Shown in pieces: positions 1 through 5,763 of a stretch of 5,763 bases of DNA. This DNA comes from Microcaldota archaeon (lineage in GTDB: Archaea; Micrarchaeota; Micrarchaeia; Micrarchaeales; Micrarchaeaceae). Every line of letters begins with the position of its first letter. The stretch's first letter is position 1. Below the pieces are notes generated by a model. That model ran no database searches. It saw only the letters and a program-made list of their open reading frames with translations, and had not been told where the DNA came from. The position numbers and the translations under genes were made by a program. The stretch is taken from NCBI GenBank assembly GCA_021816645.1, contig JAKAXF010000041.1, positions 1 to 5,763 on the forward strand. The letters are read 5' to 3'.

Positions 1-161
1 AAGTCGAGATCGCTTTGGAGATACCTTATAAATCCTTGATTTTTCAGATAATCTGGCCCACGTCCCGCGTGACGCCATTGCTTGAGTGTCCCGTGGGCTA
101 TGCCAAGATACTTTTCTGCTTCTTCTGACGTGAACAAATCTTCTCTGACTTTGTGACTCAT
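1..161 (-). CDS. Excisionase/MerR-like helix-turn-helix DNA-binding protein (partial, C-terminus outside window)
   Basis: I read this gene on the minus strand from ATG at 161 to the window edge: 53 codons with no stop. The protein begins MSHKVREDLFTSEEAEKYLG and continues through KQWRHAGRGPDYL and FIRYLQSDLD. The pattern LFTSEEAEKYLG - TLKQWRHAGRGP - RYLQSDLD matches the short winged helix-turn-helix of the HTH_17/excisionase group (AlpA, Xis and MerR-like proteins): helix 1 near residues 11-18, recognition helix near 21-31, wing near 32-48, then the usual S-D-L ending. Family members are typically 55-80 residues, so most of the protein is probably present. A GGAG at 171-168 lies six bases before the ATG, which supports this start. 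It is divergent from the portal gene and has its own promoter-like sequence. Such proteins act as excision factors or as small transcription regulators in phages and prophages; which applies here is not shown. The family call is fairly firm, the exact role is not. Confidence 0.8.
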   Translation of the reverse strand, partial: MSHKVREDLFTSEEAEKYLGIAHGTLKQWRHAGRGPDYLKNQGFIRYLQSDLD

Positions 162-194
162 GTGCAGCTCCGGTAGTTGGTGGTTGTTTCAAGT

Positions 195-210
195 AGATAA
201 CAGTATATCT
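195..210. promoter_or_regulatory. Inverted repeat over the -10 box, possible operator
   Basis: AGATA (195-199) and TATCT (206-210) are perfect inverted arms separated by six bases. The element covers the -10 box (202-207) and the predicted start site of the leftward promoter. A dimeric regulator bound here would block that promoter, so autoregulation by the HTH protein or control by a phage repressor is plausible. Five-base arms in AT-rich DNA can arise by chance, so this is tentative. Confidence 0.3.
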
Positions 211-231
211 TAGTGATTGCACCGAAGTCAA
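202..231 (-). promoter_or_regulatory. Sigma70-like promoter for the leftward HTH gene
   Basis: On the minus strand, TTGACT (231-226) and TATACT (207-202) are separated by 18 bases. Each box matches the sigma70 consensus at five of six positions. Transcription would begin near 195, giving a leader of about 35 bases before the HTH start at 161. This is the best promoter-like sequence in the window. It is predicted from sequence only. Confidence 0.6.
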
Positions 232-245
232 GCCCCAATTACACT
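217..245 (+). promoter_or_regulatory. Weak candidate promoter for the portal-glycosyltransferase operon
   Basis: TTGCAC (217-222) and TACACT (240-245) are 17 bases apart and would place a transcript start near 252, just ahead of the portal ribosome binding site (AGGAG, 262-266). The matches to sigma70 consensus are poor (three and four of six). Late phage promoters often need a phage activator or a different polymerase, so a weak match is not surprising. No better rightward candidate was seen in 162-274. Confidence 0.2.
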
Positions 246-274
246 TAGCACATTGATTTCTAGGAGTAGTTCTC

Positions 275-1906
275 ATGGCTGAATTTAACCCCAACGGCGA
301 AACCAAAGGACCGGGTATCGGCAAAGCGATTTTCCCGTCTGCGGAAGGGATGCCATATGACGTAGCCAGTTATGTTGAGATGTTCAAGACGCAGGTTTCG
401 GCATTTATGAAGGGTGATGGGATAAATGTTCCTCCGTCATCACAAAGTTTTTTAACGACCAGTTATATGCCCGATCTGTCAAACTCAGGTCTGTCCTCCT
501 GGGTGGGAATTCCTCCTGAGAGCTTGGCAAAAATAGCTTCTGAAAACATTGCGCCTCAGTTAATTATCGGACAAAGAATCGCCGACGTGCTCTCTTATGC
601 CAATCTTTCAAAGCACCCTTGGAAACGCGGCTGGCGCATCACTCATCGGCAAGCTGATAAGAGTCCGACTAAAGAAACACGTAGCGACATAGTCCTTGCT
701 GAAAACTTTATTATGAACTGCAATACAGAATTGACAGGATCAGAAAGAGATAAACGCGGCTATACATCATTCAGACAATTCTTAGCCATGTTGTCTCGTG
801 ATTCTCTTACTTATGATGGTATGGCAGTCTGGACTGATCGGGGAGATGATGGAGCAGTCCAGGCGTTCAAATGCTTATATGCAGGAAATATCCGCATGGC
901 AATGCCAGGTGGATACATGAACAATCCTGATATTTGGGCGGCAATGGTGGATCAAACCGGAACTGTTATAACGACATTCACCCGTGAAGAATTGGTATGG
1001 TATGTGCGTAATCCTCGTTCAGAACCAGACACTTATGGGTACGGGCTGCCAGAATTACAAATAGGCGTAAGACTCATACAAGCATTTCAAAATGCTTTTG
1101 ATGTTAATGCTGATCAGTTCGCCAGAAATCATGTTCCAAACGGAATGTTGCTGTTAAAAGGCGTCGGTTGGGTACAACGCCAATTAGACATTTTAACTCG
1201 TGTTTGGAACAACTTAAAGAGCGGAATCACGAAGCAGTGGGCGTTTCCTGCGTTAGTAGTTCCGAAGGATGGCGACTTATCTATTCTTGATTTAAGCGAT
1301 ATAAAAGGAAAAGACGCTTATTATGAAAATCTTATAAATCTCAGCATGGGTGCCTTTTGCACCGTATTCAGGTTCCCACCACATCGGTTAGGTTATCGCA
1401 TAAGCGGCAAAGGAACTGATACAGAATTGCCCAACCAAACCGCTATGGAGCGAGTAGACGAGGAAGACATAGGAAAAGAAGAATTGCTAGGGCACATTGA
1501 GTTGATGATTAACGAATATCTTTTGTCGTCGCGATTTCCTCACTTACAGTTTGAATTTACAGGGAAAAACCCGAAAGAAGATGCCCGCGAGTACGAAGAA
1601 AGAAGTCTAGCGATGACCATGAAAGAAAGGCGCGCCAACGTCGGCCTAAGTTCACTGGAAGACGCCGCCAAGGAATCCAAAGACGACGCTATCATTGCTG
1701 TTGGCAAAGCCATGGACATGGCTCCGATTGATCCCGGTGTCGCTGGCATATTCCAGGCGCTTATTTCATCCCAAGGGCTGACCGGAAAGGGAATAGGCCC
1801 TGAAGGACGCATTGACCCAAAGATCGACCCCGCCGCGTCAGAAGAGCATGGCGGGATTAGTGGAGTTCGTAGGGATTCCGCTGCTGAAACGAAACCCAAA
1901 CCTTAA
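275..1906 (+). CDS. Phage portal protein
   Basis: This 543-residue protein is recognised as a tailed-phage portal: the dodecameric ring at the capsid vertex through which DNA is packaged by terminase and to which the neck and tail attach. Supporting features are an N-terminal arm (1-90), a helical and wing-like segment rich in aromatic residues (about 110-240), and a stretch near 239-296 with WYVRNPRSEPDTYGYGLPEL, followed by an amphipathic helix and FARNHVPNGMLLLKG. This resembles the stem/clip region of HK97/SPP1-type portals (YGxSpLe then p.Gil). FRFPPHRLGY at 365-374 is the usual 'f.vPp.~lG' segment, and KGTDTELPNQTAMER follows. The length is within the normal range. The last 40 residues are a Gly/Pro/Lys-rich, probably disordered tail. 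AGGAG at 262-266, eight bases upstream, fixes the start. There is no signal peptide or membrane segment. The gene reads first in its operon; no terminase large subunit gene is visible upstream, where it commonly lies. The exact portal subfamily is uncertain. Confidence 0.88.
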   Translation: MAEFNPNGETKGPGIGKAIFPSAEGMPYDVASYVEMFKTQVSAFMKGDGINVPPSSQSFLTTSYMPDLSNSGLSSWVGIPPESLAKIASENIAPQLIIGQRIADVLSYANLSKHPWKRGWRITHRQADKSPTKETRSDIVLAENFIMNCNTELTGSERDKRGYTSFRQFLAMLSRDSLTYDGMAVWTDRGDDGAVQAFKCLYAGNIRMAMPGGYMNNPDIWAAMVDQTGTVITTFTREELVWYVRNPRSEPDTYGYGLPELQIGVRLIQAFQNAFDVNADQFARNHVPNGMLLLKGVGWVQRQLDILTRVWNNLKSGITKQWAFPALVVPKDGDLSILDLSDIKGKDAYYENLINLSMGAFCTVFRFPPHRLGYRISGKGTDTELPNQTAMERVDEEDIGKEELLGHIELMINEYLLSSRFPHLQFEFTGKNPKEDAREYEERSLAMTMKERRANVGLSSLEDAAKESKDDAIIAVGKAMDMAPIDPGVAGIFQALISSQGLTGKGIGPEGRIDPKIDPAASEEHGGISGVRRDSAAETKPKP

Positions 1907-1930
1907 CCAAAAACCACGGAGACCACACGT

Positions 1931-4900
1931 ATGAACCAAGCCCCTATCATCCTTGCCCATCCTGCTGACAACGAAGGACGTGGAACATATCGCGTTTTAC
2001 ACCCAGTCTATGCTTACCAGAATTTAGGGTTAGCACGCGTGCATATCTATACACAGTTTCTCAACGAAGAGAGCTACAAGAACCTCGCGCCTGATATTGT
2101 GGTGCTATCAGAATCAACGAATTACGATCAGATTGAGCTTGTCTCGAAATACCGCAAGACGAACCGCAAGAACTTCATCGTGTATGACATCAACGATCTC
2201 CTGATTGATGTACCGGAAAGCAATATCCATCATTCCAGTATACCAAAGGACATTGGTGAGCGTATCAAGCAGGCCATCAAGCATGTGGATGCCATTTCCG
2301 TAACAACGGAGCCGCTGAAGGACGCACTCAAACGTAAGTACCACTTCAAGGACATTCGAGTTGTGCCCAACATGATCCCTCGGCCTGTATTCGACTTAGT
2401 ACAGCCTACTAAACAACCCCACGACAAGCCCCGGATAGGCTGGGCTGGCGGTATTTCTCATGGCGGCGACACCAGCATCATCCAGCACATTGCCGATCTC
2501 TTGGGCGACACGGTGACTTGGGTGTTCTTTGGCATGATGCCGGATGGTATGGGTGGTAGGCCCAACGTTGAGTTCATTCAGCCGGTGCCGATGACGCATT
2601 ATTACCAGACACTTGCGAGCATGAACCTTGACGTGGCGATTGCGCCTCTGGAAGAGAACGCTTTTAATGAGTGCAAGAGCAATTTGAAGCTCATCGAATA
2701 TGGTTTACTGGACGTTCCAGTTATCGCGTCAGACTTCACCCCGTACCAGTGCAACTCCGGGGCGATTCTGCTGCCCAATCAAGCCTATCTGTGGGCTGAG
2801 GCTATTCGCGACGTTACTACCGGTGGTCTACGCAATTGGGTAAAGGACAACTACATACTAGACGATCACGCCGTTGGCCGATTGAAAGGTTGGTTGCCGA
2901 CAAATGAAACGCCATTCATTCCACAAGATGCGCCAGCAAATACGTTCCGCGTTATATCGAGCGACATTCACTCTCTGCCAAAAGGGGCCGATATTGTCCT
3001 TTTGCGCGGGGATGCTGCACCACTGAGCGAAAGTCAACTGGAACGGTTGTGCGTAGGAGACGCTACTATGGCGCTGCACAACAATGGATTGTTCCCAACT
3101 CCCGGACAGTTCGTGCCGATTGATCCTGCGACGGCGGCGGTTATTGATGAGTACGCCGACAATGACGAGTCTGTTCCTATGCCGACGCTCAACGGCCCAG
3201 CAGTCTACATGAGTGCTAAAGCTCTCGCACAAGTTGGTACTCCACGGCTGGACTACGATACTGAAGAAGCGTCTGTCATGGACTGGAGCCTACGCGCCAA
3301 AGATTGCAAGTTTGCTCTCACTTGTGCGGATAACGTCTTTGTGGCCAGCAACAAGCCGTTTCAGATTACCGACGCTGACAAGAAGCGTTTGGCGTTGCGC
3401 TTCCCGAACCTAGATATGACGGCTCCGAAAGAGCTTTCCGATAGCATGGAGAACATTGAACTGCAGTTCTATGGCGAACGGTACAAGACACCGTTGCCGA
3501 CTCGCGGGGACTATGTTGAATGGGCCAAAGTGTTCGACACACCCTTGGTTGAACCATCCTCTGTGTTCAGTGAGGACTTCTGCATCGGCGTCGTTATGCC
3601 GATGTATAACACGGACCCAGACGTGCTCAACGCCGCTGTGCAATCGGTGTTGGATCAGGATTACGGGAACTGGCTTCTGACGATTGTGGATGATGGATCG
3701 GATAAACCTGCACCAGTTGAATACGATGACCCCCGTATCGAAGTTATTACCCTTGCGGAGAATAGCGGCATATCCACCGCAAGTAATGCGGCGATTCATA
3801 ATCTGCTGGGCAAAGGCGTACATTGGATCACGTTCCTTGATCACGACGACACACTGTCCCCTATCGCATTCTCGGAAACAGCCAAGGTGGCTCTTGCTCG
3901 ACCAGAACTGAACTTTATCTTTGCTGATGAGGATAAGCTGGATCACGAAGGCAACCGCTGCGAGCCGTATTTCAAGCCTGCGTTTGACTATGAGCGATTG
4001 CTGACACAGAACTACTTGAGTCATTATACCGCGTACAAGGTGACTGGTGATTTTCCAAGATTGGACAGCTCGTTCGACGGTGCTCAGGACTACGACTTCG
4101 TGCTCCGGTATCTGGAGTCCTTTGGGGTGTCTCGCAAATCAATCCACCACATTCCCCGTGTACTCTATCACTGGCGCAAGTCAGACAACTCGATGGCGCA
4201 CAATCCGTTGTCAAAGCCTGACGCGATTAAGCAGGGTGTAAGGGCAGTTATTGGGCATCTCAAGCGCACCGGGCAGTCGGCGATGGTATCTACGCACCCA
4301 TTGGCCCCCATACACCACCGCGTACAGTTCGGTGTGCCGGAAGATCAACCCAAGGTACTTATCGTCATTCCAACCAAGGACCATGTGGACTTGCTCAAGC
4401 CGTGCATTGACAGCATTCTCGGCAAAACGTCCTACAAGAACTACGAGATCGCCGTGGTGGACAATGGTTCCCGTGATCCAGAGACGCGCAAATATCTGAG
4501 CAATCCGAAAGGATTCAAGGTCATTCGAGATGATTCCCCGTATAACTTCTCTGCGTTAAACAACAGGGCTGTGCGCGACTCAGACGCCGAGTTCATCGTA
4601 ACGCTCAACAACGATACGCAAGTCGTCGAAGGCGGTTGGCTCAATCAAATGGTTGGCATGGGCTTGCGTAAAGGTGTCGGTTGCGTCGGGGCCAAGTTAC
4701 TCTATCCCGATGGGCGTATTCAACATGCCGGTGTGATTCGCAAATATGGAATGAACCTGCACATTGGCGTAGGGCAACCGGCGCAATATACGGGATTGTT
4801 CGGTATCAACGTCCTGAACCACGAATGTTGCGCGGTAACTGCGGCTTGCATGTTAATTCGCAAGTCGATTTGGGATGAACTCGGTGGGCTCGATGAGGAA

Positions 4901-5707
4901 TACCCCGTATACTTCAACGACGTGGATTTTGGTTATCGCGTCATGAAGGCTGGATATTACAACGCCGTGTGTATGGACGCCGTGCTACTCCACAAGGAAT
5001 CCGCGTCGTTGGGTAGAGAGCGCACTGTAGAGAAGCAGAAGGCGCTCAATGATGCGGGAACCATGCTCAATGCAAAACAACCAGAAGCCGATCCGTATCT
5101 TAATCCGCAGATCACGTTGGAAGGTGCCCCTGTTTGGCCCGCTCCATGGGTGAAACCTGAAACCATTGAGAATGTATTAGTTATCAATGGGAAGCCAGAG
5201 GACGTGGTGGACGCTTTCCGAAAAGGCGCTTCGGTGTTCTCGGCCACTACGGTTGGGGCCATCATGAAGATTGAAACGCCCGTCATGCAGCATATCAAGT
5301 CGTGGGACATGAGGGGGATGGATGCTGAAGTCGCAAAACGCGCTCTCAAACGATTGGGTATTACGCAAGTCATCGTGCGTAACATTGGGGACGGGATACT
5401 GGAGATGCTGCCGTTTGTGGAGCGCCTTGGGCTACCAGTCTCCTACGAACCAGAAACGCTTGAAGCAGCTTGCCCACGGAACTTTGTGGATTGTGATAAA
5501 GACATCATGGAAGCAGCCCAATGCCAGTCGTGTATAGACAATCTCGGTACACCGTTTGGATTCGTGGACATTGACGGTTGGCGGAACGTGTGGGGTCGGT
5601 TCCTCATGAACACGTTTAATGATAAGGAGGATGCTGCTAACTTGCTGGGGTATGTTTCGTCAAGGGGGTTGGTGGAGGATACAGAGATCGCGGAGTTGCC
5701 ATCGTGA
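1931..5707 (+). CDS. Multi-module glycosyltransferase (GT4-like, degenerate GT-A, two GT2, half GT-B)
   Basis: A 1258-residue, probably cytoplasmic enzyme that should transfer several sugars from nucleotide donors to a growing glycan. Residues 1-320 form a GT-B enzyme: RGTYRVLHP (17-25), YDINDLL (85-91), RIGWAGG (168-174), and the donor lobe around K249, K253 and E256 in NECKSNLKLIEYG. Residues 335-500 look like a shortened GT-A segment (LLRGDA, HNNGLFPTPG, MDWSLRAKD). Residues 551-790 are a GT2 module with VVMPMYNT, IVDDGS (585-590), DXD as D637-H638-D639, FADEDK, QDYDFVLR (719-726) and VLYHWR. Residues 807-1045 are a second GT2 module with VIPTKD, VVDNGS (842-847), LNNDT (892-896), NDVDF (996-1000) and H1021 in HKESASLG. 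Residues 1080-1245 resemble the first lobe of another GT-B, with CPR at 1181 and C1188, C1198, C1201. No membrane segment or signal peptide is seen. GGAG at 1918-1921, nine bases upstream, supports the start, 24 bases after the portal stop. Family and modules are confident; donor sugars and acceptor are unknown. Confidence 0.9.
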   Translation: MNQAPIILAHPADNEGRGTYRVLHPVYAYQNLGLARVHIYTQFLNEESYKNLAPDIVVLSESTNYDQIELVSKYRKTNRKNFIVYDINDLLIDVPESNIHHSSIPKDIGERIKQAIKHVDAISVTTEPLKDALKRKYHFKDIRVVPNMIPRPVFDLVQPTKQPHDKPRIGWAGGISHGGDTSIIQHIADLLGDTVTWVFFGMMPDGMGGRPNVEFIQPVPMTHYYQTLASMNLDVAIAPLEENAFNECKSNLKLIEYGLLDVPVIASDFTPYQCNSGAILLPNQAYLWAEAIRDVTTGGLRNWVKDNYILDDHAVGRLKGWLPTNETPFIPQDAPANTFRVISSDIHSLPKGADIVLLRGDAAPLSESQLERLCVGDATMALHNNGLFPTPGQFVPIDPATAAVIDEYADNDESVPMPTLNGPAVYMSAKALAQVGTPRLDYDTEEASVMDWSLRAKDCKFALTCADNVFVASNKPFQITDADKKRLALRFPNLDMTAPKELSDSMENIELQFYGERYKTPLPTRGDYVEWAKVFDTPLVEPSSVFSEDFCIGVVMPMYNTDPDVLNAAVQSVLDQDYGNWLLTIVDDGSDKPAPVEYDDPRIEVITLAENSGISTASNAAIHNLLGKGVHWITFLDHDDTLSPIAFSETAKVALARPELNFIFADEDKLDHEGNRCEPYFKPAFDYERLLTQNYLSHYTAYKVTGDFPRLDSSFDGAQDYDFVLRYLESFGVSRKSIHHIPRVLYHWRKSDNSMAHNPLSKPDAIKQGVRAVIGHLKRTGQSAMVSTHPLAPIHHRVQFGVPEDQPKVLIVIPTKDHVDLLKPCIDSILGKTSYKNYEIAVVDNGSRDPETRKYLSNPKGFKVIRDDSPYNFSALNNRAVRDSDAEFIVTLNNDTQVVEGGWLNQMVGMGLRKGVGCVGAKLLYPDGRIQHAGVIRKYGMNLHIGVGQPAQYTGLFGINVLNHECCAVTAACMLIRKSIWDELGGLDEEYPVYFNDVDFGYRVMKAGYYNAVCMDAVLLHKESASLGRERTVEKQKALNDAGTMLNAKQPEADPYLNPQITLEGAPVWPAPWVKPETIENVLVINGKPEDVVDAFRKGASVFSATTVGAIMKIETPVMQHIKSWDMRGMDAEVAKRALKRLGITQVIVRNIGDGILEMLPFVERLGLPVSYEPETLEAACPRNFVDCDKDIMEAAQCQSCIDNLGTPFGFVDIDGWRNVWGRFLMNTFNDKEDAANLLGYVSSRGLVEDTEIAELPS

Positions 5708-5763
5708 TATTCCCCCCTACCGAGCATTACGACTATGACTACTTGGAGAGTTGCGATTGCGAA
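5704..5763 (+). CDS. Start of an unidentified downstream gene (partial, N-terminus only)
   Basis: A GTG at 5704 overlaps the glycosyltransferase TGA stop (GTGA, 5704-5707). It opens a frame of 20 codons to the window edge with no stop, reading (M)IFPPTEHYDYDYLESCDCE. GGAG at 5692-5695 lies eight bases upstream, a good ribosome binding site. The four-base overlap is typical of translationally coupled genes, so this is probably the next operon member. The visible N-terminus is acidic and rich in tyrosine and cysteine. It does not resemble the missing donor lobe of the preceding enzyme, and I do not recognise it. With so little sequence, a chance open frame remains possible. Confidence 0.5.
   Translation, partial: MIFPPTEHYDYDYLESCDCE

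Noticed and set aside
1540..1899. A 119-codon minus-strand open frame over the portal C-terminus
   Set aside because: Its product is Ser/Pro/Ala-rich low-complexity sequence with no family resemblance, and the plus strand here is in frame with a recognised portal.
1907..1930. Terminator or promoter between portal and glycosyltransferase
   Set aside because: The 24 bases contain the ribosome binding site but no hairpin with a T-run and no promoter-like pair of boxes.
3410..4024. A 204-codon open frame on the minus strand within the glycosyltransferase gene
   Set aside because: It lies opposite the well-conserved first GT2 module, its product is rich in His, Arg, Cys and Val without a recognisable domain, and no ribosome binding site argues for it. 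It is a shadow of the plus-strand gene.
5624..5654. Perfect Shine-Dalgarno AAGGAGG (5624-5630) inside the glycosyltransferase gene
   Set aside because: The in-phase ATG follows with no spacer, and the next ATG (5652) is 21 bases away and opens only 28 codons. The motif is explained by the Asp-Lys-Glu-Asp codons of the enzyme.
5640..5763. Possible frameshift hiding the missing donor lobe of the last GT-B module
   Set aside because: The residues encoded after 5704 in the alternative frame do not resemble a GT-B donor lobe, and a good GTG start with its own ribosome binding site explains that frame better. I see no slippery heptamer at the end of the gene.
1..5763. Defence system, CRISPR array, tRNA or insertion sequence
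   Set aside because: I found no spaced repeats, cloverleaf-like segment, transposase motif or nuclease/effector domain. The window is almost fully covered by the genes listed.

Overview
The window looks like a piece of a tailed bacteriophage (Caudoviricetes) or an integrated prophage. The main evidence is an intact portal protein gene. Gene packing is tight, every start has a Shine-Dalgarno motif, and one start overlaps the previous stop, all of which fit a phage of a bacterium. Base composition is moderate, and nothing in the sequence fixes the host; a proteobacterial host is only a guess.

Layout: positions 1-161 (minus strand, running off the left edge) encode the N-terminus of a small excisionase/MerR-like helix-turn-helix protein. 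Positions 162-274 are a divergent control region. It holds a good sigma70-type promoter for the leftward gene, with a small inverted repeat over its -10 box, and only a weak candidate promoter for the rightward genes. Positions 275-1906 (plus) encode the portal protein. After a 24-base gap, positions 1931-5707 (plus) encode a 1258-residue glycosyltransferase built from several modules. A further gene appears to start at GTG 5704, overlapping the glycosyltransferase stop by four bases, and leaves the window at its right edge.

The glycosyltransferase reads as five consecutive modules: a complete GT-B (GT4-like) enzyme, a shortened and degenerate GT-A-like segment, two intact-looking GT2 (GT-A) enzymes, and a C-terminal half of a GT-B fold with a cysteine cluster but no donor-binding lobe. 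This is the arrangement of an enzyme that adds several sugars in series. It sits directly behind the portal on the same strand, with no terminator visible between them, so it is probably co-expressed with virion genes. That suggests either glycosylation of virion proteins or alteration of the host surface polysaccharide late in infection. The sequence cannot decide between these.

No tRNA, CRISPR array, insertion sequence, attachment site or convincing terminator was seen. The only non-coding stretch longer than 25 bases is the 113-base divergent region.
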